NCBI RefSeq assembly: GCF_000964085.1
Contig: NZ_JZRB01000018.1
Span: forward strand, 62,001 to 126,000
Length of the DNA: 64,000 nt
DNA from: Luteibacter yeojuensis
Lineage (GTDB): Bacteria; Pseudomonadota; Gammaproteobacteria; Xanthomonadales; Rhodanobacteraceae
Direction of reading: 5' to 3'
The notes below the pieces were generated by a model. That model had not been told where the DNA came from and ran no database searches. It worked only from the letters and a program-made list of their open reading frames with translations. Below, one piece after another: positions 54,139 through 62,673 of this stretch (the first letter of the stretch is position 1; each line of letters opens with the position of its first letter). The position numbers were made by a program, and so were the translations under genes.

Positions 54139-55422
54139 ATGAAGCATGCGGTATGGGTTGCCACCTGCCTTTATCTGGTCGTCTTCGATGCCAGTGCTGT
54201 CCAAATCAAGTATGTGTCGCCGGCACGCGCCTCGCCGCTTGTCCAGGCGGCCCTTCAGGGCAATGATGCTGTTCTCGATGCCTATGCCGAACGTAACCCC
54301 TACCCAGTGCTCAAAGCGTTCGCGGCAGCTACGGCTGCGCGTGCCAGGTATGATCTTGTGGCATCCGAGACCAAAGCTGCCGAATGCTACGGATTGGCGA
54401 AGTCCTCGCAGCCTGCGGAGATGAATACGCTCATGGCGTGTGGCGAGCTTCATGTCGGGAACGCGCTTTTGGCTGGGCGTTTCAAAGACTGGACGATTGA
54501 AGCAGCGCACGCGCGGAGGGATCTATACCCCCTCTTACCAAAGGTGGCGGGTGTTGAACTGCGCGATGCTGCGTTGGAATCGCCCGATGCAGCTGCTTTC
54601 GCCCAATGGCCCGCACCGACGTACGATCGGAGCAAGACGGGAGGAATACTGAAAGCTACAGGGCCCGCACTCAGTGGGTTCACAGGGCTAATCTCCGTCA
54701 AAGCAAGGGCGAATGGCGTGGAGCTAACACTTCTTGTCGACACGGGAACCCAGATGACCGTGCTCTCACGCGAAGACGCCAAGCGCGTCAACGCCAGACA
54801 GAGTTCGGAGACCGTCATGGAGGTCGCGCCCTCTCAGGTGGCCAAAAGCGTCGCAGTGAAGGCAGCCCTCCTGGGGAGCCTGAACCTGGGGGCGTTTCGG
54901 GTCGGGGATGCCAACATCGGCGTCTGGGACCAACCATTTTCGGTCCTTGGAATGGACATACTTCGCCAACTCCCCGGGCCGCTTCGCCTTAGTCGCCAAG
55001 CGTTGGCGTTCGGCGGGCCGACCTTACCTTCCACCTGCACGGGTCGGATAGCGTTGCACTCTGAGCTGGGTGCGCGGCCTGCTCAAATTTTCCTGACCGG
55101 AACGGTGGATGGGATCGCGAAAGAATTCATGGTCGACACTGGAAACAATGGTGGCGTCACGCGCCGAGCGCTGCCCGGCGAGGCGCCCGGGAAATCGATC
55201 GATGTGATGTCTGTCGCCGGGCCGACTGAAGTCAAGTCGAGCATCACATCCCAGTCGGTCGGGCTTGGACATACTGCTATGACCGAGCAGGTGCGTGTTG
55301 TCACAGGAGACATGGCCGCCGATTACATCTTGGGTGCCGGCGTGCTATCGGCAGAACGAACCCTTTGGCTATCCTTCGATGATCAGCGTGGATGCGTGCT
55401 GCCCACGGAGGCAGCCGAGTGA
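54139..55422 (+). CDS. Retropepsin-like aspartic protease with two DTG motifs
   Basis: 427 residues. ATG 54139 has AGGAG at a good distance; ATG 54130 is too close. Signal peptide KHAVWVATCLYLVVFDASAV. Residues 20-190 are helical. Then two aspartyl protease lobes: VELTLLVDTGTQMTVLS and EFMVDTGNNGGVTR, with flanking FSVLGMDILRQLPGPLRL (ILGxDxL motif) and YILGAGVLSAERTLWLSFD. The two DTG copies in one chain would make a single-chain dimer. Periplasmic. Probably processes the exported protein or protects against it; that is inference. Confidence 0.85.
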   Translation: MKHAVWVATCLYLVVFDASAVQIKYVSPARASPLVQAALQGNDAVLDAYAERNPYPVLKAFAAATAARARYDLVASETKAAECYGLAKSSQPAEMNTLMACGELHVGNALLAGRFKDWTIEAAHARRDLYPLLPKVAGVELRDAALESPDAAAFAQWPAPTYDRSKTGGILKATGPALSGFTGLISVKARANGVELTLLVDTGTQMTVLSREDAKRVNARQSSETVMEVAPSQVAKSVAVKAALLGSLNLGAFRVGDANIGVWDQPFSVLGMDILRQLPGPLRLSRQALAFGGPTLPSTCTGRIALHSELGARPAQIFLTGTVDGIAKEFMVDTGNNGGVTRRALPGEAPGKSIDVMSVAGPTEVKSSITSQSVGLGHTAMTEQVRVVTGDMAADYILGAGVLSAERTLWLSFDDQRGCVLPTEAAE

Positions 55423-55718
55423 GATTCTCATGGCGGTATGTCATGCCAAGCACCTTATTGGGTGTGGTAGGAGTCGCTCTGGCAGGGTGCGCAGGTTACC
55501 AGCCTCTGCCCGATGAATCTGGTCATGTCCACGTTGAATGCGTGGACCTGGAGTCTATGTGCTACGCCGCTGCAGGTCGCGCGTGCCGGGGTCGCTACAT
55601 CATTTTGGAGCGAGAGCGGACTCCGTGGGGGCCAAGTTTTGAGAAATCGGAGCCGGGGCAGGACCGCGCCTCCATCACCATGGAAGTTCAATGTGAACGT
55701 CAACAGGCTGCCCAATAG
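55419..55718 (+). CDS. Small lipoprotein
   Basis: GTG 55419 overlaps the protease stop (GTGA); ATG 55443 is an alternative. A lipobox LAGC follows PSTLLGVVGVALAGCAGYQP. The mature part has two Cys pairs (HVECVDLESMCYAAAGRACR) and could be disulfide-bonded. It ends the operon. Possible role as an outer-membrane lipoprotein tied to secretion. Confidence 0.65.
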   Translation: MRFSWRYVMPSTLLGVVGVALAGCAGYQPLPDESGHVHVECVDLESMCYAAAGRACRGRYIILERERTPWGPSFEKSEPGQDRASITMEVQCERQQAAQ

Positions 55719-56111
55719 TTCGGTGCTGTAAATATCGGGTACGGTACTGCGGTCGTTTCGAACCCGGTCAATCTCTAGCGACGTCGACGCCGGAGACCTC
55801 CCAAATCTGCCTGCTCTTTGGCTTTTTCTGCGCAAGCAGCGATTTTGCCCTGCATTATCTCACTGGGCCGAGCGGCTAGGGGACGTCCGCCACGACGCCG
55901 CTAGGGCAAGAGCGTGTATGTCATGGGGTCTTGGTAAGATACGGTGTGGCGCGCCTCGTGTGAAAAGATACCCGTTCGGACGACGTGTAGGGGCCAGACC
56001 TGCCCAGTCTGATGCATACCGGCCCGGTACCGTTCGCAGTCGCCACGGCCGGTTGCCTCGCGGAGATGACAGCCGTAGCATCAGGCACGATGCGAGGGGG
56101 GCGCGCCTTGC
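55719..56111. other. Intergenic stretch before the IS element
   Basis: No convincing gene. Reading frames here have high Arg and Ser content and lack ribosome binding sites. Confidence 0.45.
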
Positions 56112-56174
56112 TGACCTGCCCCCACTGAGCCGTACCATGTGAAGCTGTAAAGTTCGTCAACCACGAGGACGGAC

Positions 56175-56441
56175 ATGAAGAAGAGTCGTTTCACCACCGA
56201 GCAGATCATTGGCTTCATCAAACAGGCCGACGCCGGCATGGCGGTCTCGGAGCTAGCCCGGCAGCATGGCTTCAGCCCCGCGAGTTTCTACGCCTGGCGG
56301 GCCAAGTACGGCGGCATGGAGGCCGAGGACGCCAAGCGACTGAAGGAGTTGGAGTCCGAGAACGGTCGGCTCAAGCGTCTGCTCGCAGAGGCCCATCTGG
56401 ACATCGAGGCGCTGAAGGTCGGGTTCGGGGTAAAACGCTAG
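56175..56441 (+). CDS. IS3-family transposase OrfA
   Basis: 88 residues. HTH KKSRFTTEQIIGFIKQADAG, VSELARQHGFSPASFYAWRA, then a leucine-zipper helix (RLKELESENGRLKRLLAEAH). It binds the IS ends. OrfB is in the -1 frame; TAAAAC near 56431-56436 could be the slip site for the OrfAB fusion transposase. Confidence 0.93.
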   Translation: MKKSRFTTEQIIGFIKQADAGMAVSELARQHGFSPASFYAWRAKYGGMEAEDAKRLKELESENGRLKRLLAEAHLDIEALKVGFGVKR

Positions 56442-56473
56442 CCGCGCAACGCAAGCGCGAGGCAATCCGGCGC

Positions 56474-57307
56474 ATGTGCGAGCTGACGCCGATCAGCGAG
56501 CGCCGGGCTTGCCGCCTTGCGGGGCTGTCCCGCGATGCTTTCCGTCATGAGCCGATACCGACGCCTGCCACGCAGGCGTTGTCGCTGCGACTGGTCGAGC
56601 TGGCGCAAGCGCGCCGCCGCTTCGGTTATCGCCGCCTGCACGACCTCTTGAAGCCGGAATTCCCGACAGTGAACCACAAGAAAGTGTATCGCCTGTATCA
56701 GGAGGCCAAGCTGTCGGTGCGCCGTCGACGCAAGGCTAAGCGCCCAGTCGGCGAGCGCCAGAAACTGCGCGCATCGTGCCGGCCGAACGAGACCTGGAGC
56801 ATGGGCTTTGTCTTCGATGCACTAGCCAACGGGCGCCGGATCAAGTGTCTGACCGTGGTCGATGACTTCACTCGTGAGAGCGTGGATATCGCCGTGGATC
56901 ATGGCATCAGCGGTGCCTACGTCGTACGGCTTCTCGATCGGGCGGCCTGCTTCCGTGGCCATCCATGCGCCGTACGAACCGACAACGGGCCGGAATTCAC
57001 CAGTCGCGCTTTCATTGCCTGGACGCAGCAGCATGGCATCGAACACATCCTCATCGAACCGGGCTGCCCCACGCAGAACGGCTACATCGAAAGCTTCAAC
57101 GGCAAGTTCCGCGACGAATGTCTCAACGAGCACTGGTTCACGTCACTGACTCAAGCGCGAGACGTCATCGGAAGCTGGCGTCGGGATTACAACGAGGTTC
57201 GGCCCCATAGCAGCTGTGGCCGCATCCCACCATCGAAATTCGCTGCCTATCACCGCGCACAATCGGCCAACAACGCAGTAATCTCCAACCCCGGACTTTC
57301 ACAGTGA
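56474..57307 (+). CDS. IS3-family transposase OrfB (catalytic)
   Basis: 277 residues. HTH_21-type N-terminus (RRFGYRRLHDLLKPEFPTVN) and an rve integrase core: Asp in GFVFDALANG, Asp in RTDNGPEFTSRA and Glu in GYIESFNGKFRDECLN, so the DDE triad is intact. Normally made as an OrfAB fusion by -1 frameshift. Its last codons overlap the right inverted repeat. Confidence 0.94.
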   Translation: MCELTPISERRACRLAGLSRDAFRHEPIPTPATQALSLRLVELAQARRRFGYRRLHDLLKPEFPTVNHKKVYRLYQEAKLSVRRRRKAKRPVGERQKLRASCRPNETWSMGFVFDALANGRRIKCLTVVDDFTRESVDIAVDHGISGAYVVRLLDRAACFRGHPCAVRTDNGPEFTSRAFIAWTQQHGIEHILIEPGCPTQNGYIESFNGKFRDECLNEHWFTSLTQARDVIGSWRRDYNEVRPHSSCGRIPPSKFAAYHRAQSANNAVISNPGLSQ

Positions 57308-57336
57308 TCACTGGTACGGCTGCTGGGGGCAGGTCA

Positions 57337-58125
57337 GACTCCCTCCAGGTCGCAGCGCGTCTTAACTTGTCTTCATGGAGAAGCGAGCGTCTCGAGCGCT
57401 ACGTCACATTCGTCAGCAAGCGCGAGCAAGGCCATGCCTCTAACTATTTCCGTGAATTCATTGGTTGCGACGTGACGGCTGACCCGCGCACAGAATCCAA
57501 GAAGTTCGTGGCAGTCCTTCAAGAGTTCATCGCCGAGCGAAAGGCTGCCGGTGTTCTCGCTGAAGATGATGGCGTGGCACGACTTCGGCACGTATTCGAT
57601 CACATCACAAAAGCTGATCGTGGCACGCCTGTTAGCCTAGATGAGATCACCAAGGTGGTGTGGCCGGAGAATGAGGTGGTATTCACTAGCTTCCTAAATG
57701 CGCACAACGCGTCGCCGGTCGATCAATTTTATCCGGATACCTGTCGCACAGGGTCTTTTAGTAAGCCAAATGAAGGCCGACGCCACCGCTGGCTTGGCGA
57801 ATACAGCTCTTCTCATTGCGTCACTGGTATTCCTCATTATCTGCGTCATGATTTTAGTTGGTCATGTTCAGACGATCGGTCAAGTTCCACCGAGTTGACG
57901 CTAGATCGCAAGGCAATGAAGGAGCGATTCCCCGGACAGTACAAGCGCGTAAACACCATTTATGATGCCGTTGAGGCCCGCGCGTCATGGGTCGCTCGAT
58001 ATCCATGGGTGCTCGGAGGTGTCCTTCTTTTGGCGACTGCCTTTACCTGCTATGCCTATCTTCAGCTGCCCCCCGTTAGTGCAGGTACAGCTTCCCACGA
58101 CGTGACACAGCAAGCATCGCACTGA
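57337..58125 (+). pseudogene. Membrane gene cut by the IS and frameshifted twice
   Basis: The frame reads LERYVTFVSKREQGHASNYF, then FVAVLQEFIAERKAAG, then turns to Ser/Cys/Trp-rich nonsense from about 57740, while another frame there gives a clean membrane helix (ANTALLIASLVFLIICVMIL). From 57880 the first frame resumes with ARYPWVLGGVLLLATAFTCY. Two opposite indels explain this. The 5' end lies in the IS, so the original start is gone. Confidence 0.55.
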
Positions 58126-58148
58126 ATTAGCAAGCATCGCACTGAATT
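58109..58148. repeat. 20 bp perfect tandem duplication
   Basis: AGCAAGCATCGCACTGAATT occurs twice without a gap, the first copy containing the stop codon of the membrane pseudogene. It lies 41 bp from the end of the recombinase gene. A duplicated gene end next to a recombinase can mark an attachment site. Confidence 0.8.
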
Positions 58149-58189
58149 GCAGATGCGCGGCCCATCGTCTTAGCCCAAGGCAAGCACCT

Positions 58190-59272
58190 CTAGTCGGAGG
58201 TTTTGGCAGGATCTGTACGCCGGAGGTCTTGCATGGCGCCGCGACCTGCAAGCGACTTGCGCGTGTAGTGCGTGACCATTCGTTCTGTTTTCCACCCGCC
58301 AGCCTGCTGGATCTGTGTGCTGGTAGCACCGTTCTCAGCAAGGTCGTTTGCCGATCCAATTCGCGCCGAATGCCCACTGATCGCCGCGGCGCCCTCCAGT
58401 CCGGCGGCTTTGGCGCGTCGGCGAAAGATGCGAGCCACCTCCTGCGGCAGGAGGGCAGGGGAGGCATCACCTGCGAGCTTGGGGCGACCGCCCACGGGCC
58501 GAAAAAGGGCGCCTTCCGTGATGCCGGACGTGGCTTGCCACGCACGGACGCGGACGATCGTCTCCTGGCTTACAAAACGGAAGTCAGGCGACTCGCCGTC
58601 CTGGTTGGTTTTGGAAAACGGTACGTGCAACGACCACGTGTTGCGACGACGATTCAAGTGCAGATGCGCTACCTCGATCGCCACCAGTTCGGACTCGCGG
58701 CACAGCGTATCCGAAGCGAGCGAGAGCAGGGCAGCATCACGCAGGTCGCGTGGGCTGTCGCCCAACGTGGCGAGGATCGCGGAGACGCCGCCCATGTCGA
58801 GTTCGGCCGCCTGTTTGCGCATATGCCCGCCCGTAGTCTTGAGGCGCCGGGTCAGTTTCTTCCATTTCACCGACCAGTCGGGATCCTTGGACGGGCTCGG
58901 CAGACCCGCCGCGGCGTGGACCAGGCCCACGGTGTACAGATAGCGATCCACCGTAGCGCGTTTGCGGCCACGATCGATGGCGTCGACCAGAAAGGCTTCC
59001 AGCTGCAAAACGGAGGCTGGCAGCGGTGAATTTCCGCTCGTGTCACACCAGACCAGGTACTGCGCCCAGTCCGAACGGACGGCCTTGACTGTCGCCGACG
59101 CACTGCCGGCGGCAAAGTCAGTCGACCAGCTCGCCAGGCGGGTCAAGACCTGATCCACCGACGTCGCTAGGGCAGCGCGAGGCTCGCGCACGGTCGCGGA
59201 TACACCAGGCACCGAGGACAGCGCATCAAGTGTCTGCACGATAGGTAGAGCAGGGTACGTTGACTTAGGCAT
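58190..59272 (-). CDS. Tyrosine recombinase / site-specific integrase
   Basis: 360 residues. Core-binding domain with SWSTDFAAGSASATVKAVRS, catalytic domain with Arg in LASDTLCRESELVAIEVAHL, HxxR in ISGHSARIGSANDLAENGA, and GGWKTERMVTHYTRKSL giving the Trp/His and nucleophilic Tyr. ATG 59272 has a clean N-terminus (PKSTYPALPIVQT). It belongs to the integrase clade seen in mobile islands. A 12 bp inverted repeat lies upstream. Confidence 0.9.
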   Translation of the reverse strand: MPKSTYPALPIVQTLDALSSVPGVSATVREPRAALATSVDQVLTRLASWSTDFAAGSASATVKAVRSDWAQYLVWCDTSGNSPLPASVLQLEAFLVDAIDRGRKRATVDRYLYTVGLVHAAAGLPSPSKDPDWSVKWKKLTRRLKTTGGHMRKQAAELDMGGVSAILATLGDSPRDLRDAALLSLASDTLCRESELVAIEVAHLHLNRRRNTWSLHVPFSKTNQDGESPDFRFVSQETIVRVRAWQATSGITEGALFRPVGGRPKLAGDASPALLPQEVARIFRRRAKAAGLEGAAAISGHSARIGSANDLAENGATSTQIQQAGGWKTERMVTHYTRKSLAGRGAMQDLRRTDPAKTSD

Positions 59273-59309
59273 AGGAAATTGATCGCCAGGCTGGGCCACT
59301 GAAAACCAT

Positions 59310-59339
59310 AATAGCGAATAACTGCCATTATTCGCTATT
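59310..59339. promoter_or_regulatory. 12 bp inverted repeat upstream of the recombinase
   Basis: AATAGCGAATAA-CTGCCA-TTATTCGCTATT, a perfect inverted repeat with a 6 nt loop, in the space between the recombinase start and the divergent gene at 59391. Could be an operator for both genes, a core site for the recombinase or an RNA hairpin. Confidence 0.65.
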
Positions 59340-59390
59340 GCTGGAGCAACTTTTTTGGCATATTTTTCAGTAAATTGCAGCAATTGAACG

Positions 59391-59888
59391 ATGACACACC
59401 AATCAATTAACGCTTTTGCCGTTAGGAGGCCACACATAGAACGCCAACTGAGCGAGCGCATCGTACGGTTCGTCGGAAACTTGCTTCCACTTTACGACCT
59501 GAAGCACCAGGACGGGACGGGGGTAGCGCGCCAGCTTGCCACGGGACTTATTCTCAGGCCGGTGGACGAAAGCGGCGCGGAGGAAGAGCGTGGGCAGATC
59601 CAGTTGCAGCATCCGTCCGGTGAAGCATGGGAGGCCGAGGGGCGCATGGTGGCGACCGGGGCGATCCGCGATTACGTGGATCTGATGGGGTTCGGGCTCA
59701 CTGAAACGAGCCGCCGCGCGGAATTCAGACGAATGTGCGATCACTTCGCGTTCAAGACCGGCACACATGTTTATATCGAGTGGGAGAATGATGCCTCGGA
59801 CGCACTTGCTCTGGCTGGCCGTGTGGTGCGCGCACTCGGCAAAGACGTCGCCATGAGTGCGTTCAAAAAGCTGCTTGGTCTACCGTGA
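59391..59888 (+). CDS. Hypothetical protein (165 aa)
   Basis: ERIVRFVGNLLPLYDLKHQD, ATGLILRPVDESGAEEERGQ, DYVDLMGFGLTETSRRAEFR and TGTHVYIEWENDASDALALA describe an acidic protein of mixed alpha and beta structure. Divergent from the recombinase with the inverted repeat between them. No family recognised; cargo gene of the element is likely. Confidence 0.55.
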   Translation: MTHQSINAFAVRRPHIERQLSERIVRFVGNLLPLYDLKHQDGTGVARQLATGLILRPVDESGAEEERGQIQLQHPSGEAWEAEGRMVATGAIRDYVDLMGFGLTETSRRAEFRRMCDHFAFKTGTHVYIEWENDASDALALAGRVVRALGKDVAMSAFKKLLGLP

Positions 59889-59922
59889 TAGTGCGCTTGG
59901 ACTGATTGCAGAGGATGTAAGT

Positions 59923-60339
59923 GTGAATAGGCAACTTTTTTTGCTCATCGAAAGCTATATCGGCGCGGTCGCCCGAGCAGTCGTCCTGTTGCGGAACGCG
60001 GGAGTGCCGATGCCGGAGAGCAACGCGCAATGGGCGGCGTCTCGGCTCCCCACAGGGATTGTCCTCAGCGATAACGCTCGTTTCAGGAAGCACGGGTATG
60101 GGTGTGAGGTTGAAGGACCCGGCTGGAAGGTGGATTTCGACTTTGGAGATCACGGAGAAATCAACGGTTTCGATAACTGGCGTTTGCGGCGATTCCAAGC
60201 GGAGAACGACTTCGCAGCGGTACGTATGTCCATTGAGTCCCTGACGCTTGCGTTCAGCGCTGCATCGGCAGCTGGCGAAATAGTCCGCCCAGGTCACCAT
60301 CTCTATTACCTAAGGCGGGCGCCTTTATCGCTTCAGTGA
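59923..60339 (+). CDS. DUF6896-like hypothetical protein (138 aa)
   Basis: GTG 59923 has GAGGA eight bases upstream; ORF starts further left are less credible. NRQLFLLIESYIGAVARAVV, LPTGIVLSDNARFRKHGYGC, EVEGPGWKVDFDFGDHGEIN, NGFDNWRLRRF: a helical start and a beta-rich middle similar to DUF6896 proteins, which are often immunity-type. Cargo of the same element. Confidence 0.5.
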   Translation: MNRQLFLLIESYIGAVARAVVLLRNAGVPMPESNAQWAASRLPTGIVLSDNARFRKHGYGCEVEGPGWKVDFDFGDHGEINGFDNWRLRRFQAENDFAAVRMSIESLTLAFSAASAAGEIVRPGHHLYYLRRAPLSLQ

Positions 60340-60453
60340 CATCGAGTCCAGGGTTCTATCCCTCGGTGCAAATGGTTGAGTAGGCGTCTCGCGAGGGCCG
60401 TGCCACACACCGCCGGTCGCCGCCTGCCTCGGCGTTACGTGCGTTACACGCCG

Positions 60454-60948
60454 CTACCAGGCGCCATCAGGGTCAAAGGTTGCCTCTTCACGGGCAAGCT
60501 CGATCACCGCATCAGGCACGGTCTCGAAGCGCTCGGCCGCGGTCCTCCCGTCTTCGTTCGGCCCCAATCCCAGTGCCGCATCACTTAGGCGATCGCTGCA
60601 GCCGTAGAGCCAAAACGCACGTGACCAACCACCACGATCTGTCGTCGGATCAAGGCCTGGAATGCCACCCAAGGCATCGAGTAACTGTTCCAGCCGGGGA
60701 CGTATACCCTCACGATCGAACTGAAAGGAGGGAAAAACAAAGTCGGCGTTGCGCTTCGACCACACTGCCAGGAGCCGTCCGTGCTTGTGCTCATCAAGCA
60801 GCCATACGCGCGCCTCGTCGGTGTGACGCTTCAACAGCGGGGCGAGCTCCACGGCGGAGGGCCAGCCGGCATCCAGCAATTCGTCGCGCACTGCAACTGC
60901 AGCACTGATCGCCGCCTGCTCAGGAGAGATAGACCGGTAGGAAGGCAT
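60454..60948 (-). CDS. Antitoxin-like protein of the Xre/MbcA kind, uncertain
   Basis: 164 residues. The N-terminal part (RDELLDAGWPSAVELAPLLK, TDEARVWLLDEHKHGRLLAV) and the segment DFVFPSFQFDREG-IRP followed by LDALGGIPGL fit a class in which a HTH-like half is followed by a YPxFQF and a C-terminal helical part, as in toxin-antitoxin partners. The last part (AAERFETVPDAVIELAREEA) is a helix. No toxin gene of the RES type is beside it. Confidence 0.45.
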   Translation of the reverse strand: MPSYRSISPEQAAISAAVAVRDELLDAGWPSAVELAPLLKRHTDEARVWLLDEHKHGRLLAVWSKRNADFVFPSFQFDREGIRPRLEQLLDALGGIPGLDPTTDRGGWSRAFWLYGCSDRLSDAALGLGPNEDGRTAAERFETVPDAVIELAREEATFDPDGAW

Positions 60949-60959
60949 TCGATTTTCCT

Positions 60960-61950
60960 CACCCTAGTAAGAAAGCCCAGTGTAAGTCAGATGCCATTAG
61001 GAACGGTCGTGCACGGTCATGTGCTGTTTTAAGCAGCCCTCACTTCCTTGGATCCGTGGGACTCATGTGGCTGTGGTCCAACATTCTTGGCTGTCTGCGG
61101 GGTCCGGCACAAACTAGTTGAACGCTAGGGGTGGTGGCCCAAATTTGTCCGTGGCATGTGCGCAGACTTATGGCATCGTTGGCCCACACATCACGACCGC
61201 ATCCAACATGAGTGGCTTCAAAAGCCTGATCTGACTTTCGTAAATTGCCCCAGTGTGCGTTGGGCATCCCAGTGACATTGAGCATCATCGTGTGGTCGTC
61301 ACAGAAAATTAGGCACTGGCGCCTGGTCGCCACGGAAAGGTAGGCAGCGATTAAGGCGTGGACTGGGCACCCAAACTGCGGTGCCAAGGCATTCTTCAGT
61401 GCGCACTACAGGACGGCGAGGACATCTTTAAGGCAGTGGACATCTTTAAGCCTGTGAGGACATTTTTAAGCCGGTCCCGACAGCCAAGCGACAGAAGAGA
61501 GCTTTCAAATGCATCCACATATGTGCGCATAATGTATATTATGTCAACATATAAAGATAGCGTACAAGGCGTGCGCCACCCCTGCTATCACCTTTGTTGT
61601 CACCTAGCCCTCAAATGAGGCGCCCAGCCTTTAAAAGCGTCGCGACCCATATTTATGTCGGGAAGCTGAAGTTCGGAAGCCGTAAATCAGTAACTTACCG
61701 CTCCAGACACAATCGCCCCGATCCACCATGAGTCGGTCACCCTGCGCGTAACTCTGTCGTGGACCGAAATGATGTTGCGAAGGTCCAGTCCCAGCGGGCC
61801 GCCAATCGTGTCGCGAACTGACACGAATTCGCCCTTTCTCCGCTTCGCGTCAGGATTACGCGCACTCCCGGCGTTTCGCGCCACATTTTCCAGGCTGGAC
61901 GTTGGCGCTCCCGCAATTGATTGGAGCACGGCGAGCGACCGCGCAGAAAA
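60960..61950. other. Long gene-poor stretch
   Basis: Almost 1 kb without a convincing gene. A minus-strand frame near 61687-61929 has one sensible stretch (GEFVSVRDTIGGPLGLDLRN) but no clear start. The A/T content rises around 61480-61620, with several short direct repeats of ACATCTTTAAG. Confidence 0.4.
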
Positions 61951-61959
61951 GCCGCGGCC

Positions 61960-62615
61960 ACCTTGAACGAGCCTGAGGCCGTGCTCGCCTCCTGCGAGGA
62001 CACCCTAAAGTGTCGGCGCGACCTCGCGCTGCTCTACTTACGAATTGCCAGTGCCCGCCGCTGCCGCAGCGAAATCGCTGACGCCGATATGGGCGATCTG
62101 GGCGTCCCCTCCACGGCAGCTACGTCTACCGCCTCGAGCACAGTAAGACCAACAGAGCGGTGCCACGGCGAGCTCGTACTCCGACAAGCCGCTCTTGGGC
62201 CGCGCCCCGAGGCGATCACCGCCCAAGAAGTCGCGTCTCCGAAGCGCGCGTTCAATCCCTTTTCATGCTCAGCACAGCAAAACCCAGCAAAGCGGGGTAA
62301 CGGCAGCATCGATTCCCGACAAGCCGCTGCTAAGCCGCGCCGCCGATGCGTTAGGCGTCTGACTGGCGACCGCGGCGATCACTGACGGCGCCTCTTCCGG
62401 CGAATCTGGCAGAACCGCCGGATCTGGCCGAGCTATCGGTCGATTCTGGCGGACACAGCCTTCCCTCGGGTTTCATCACCGAGGGCGCCCGCCAGCGCGT
62501 CGCCCTGCCCGCCCTGGTGGCGCTGACCGATCACCGCTCGGTCGCCGGCGTCACTAGCTAATTTCGCGCGGCCGATGTCGAACTCAACCCCACCGCCAAG
62601 CTCTTGGAATCCTGA
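61960..62615 (+). pseudogene. Dead tyrosine recombinase
   Basis: Fragments of an integrase catalytic domain in mixed frames: NEPEAVLASCEDTLKCRRDL, ALLYLRIASARRCRSEIADA, then YVYRLEHSKTNRA, then DKPLLGRAP, and finally SGFITEGARQRVALPALVAL with HRSVAGVTS followed by a stop. HxxR reads HSLPS, so the Arg is Pro. The codon at the nucleophilic Tyr position is TAA. Frameshifts and a deletion separate the parts. The gene is inactive. Confidence 0.7.
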
Positions 62616-62673
62616 ATTCGCTCGATCGCGCCGCGTGCCCACAACGTGTGACGAACGGGCTTTGCGCTGTGCC

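Larger units (their letters stand above)
56112..57336 (+). mobile_element. IS3-family insertion sequence (IS407-like)
   Basis: 1225 bp bounded by imperfect inverted repeats that begin TGACCTGCCCCCA at both ends, carrying orfA and orfB with a complete DDE triad. TGACCTGCCCC ends are typical of IS407-group members. Flanks (TTGC on the left, GACT on the right) do not form a 3-4 bp target duplication, so one side has been rearranged or the element moved by recombination. Confidence 0.9.

Noticed and set aside
61040-61387. 115-codon minus-strand frame
   Set aside because: Cys, His and Trp-rich with no start signal and no recognisable domain.
62349-62355. GTTAGGC, an integron attC-like core
   Set aside because: No matching RYYYAAC partner within a sensible distance; the sequence belongs to the dead recombinase.
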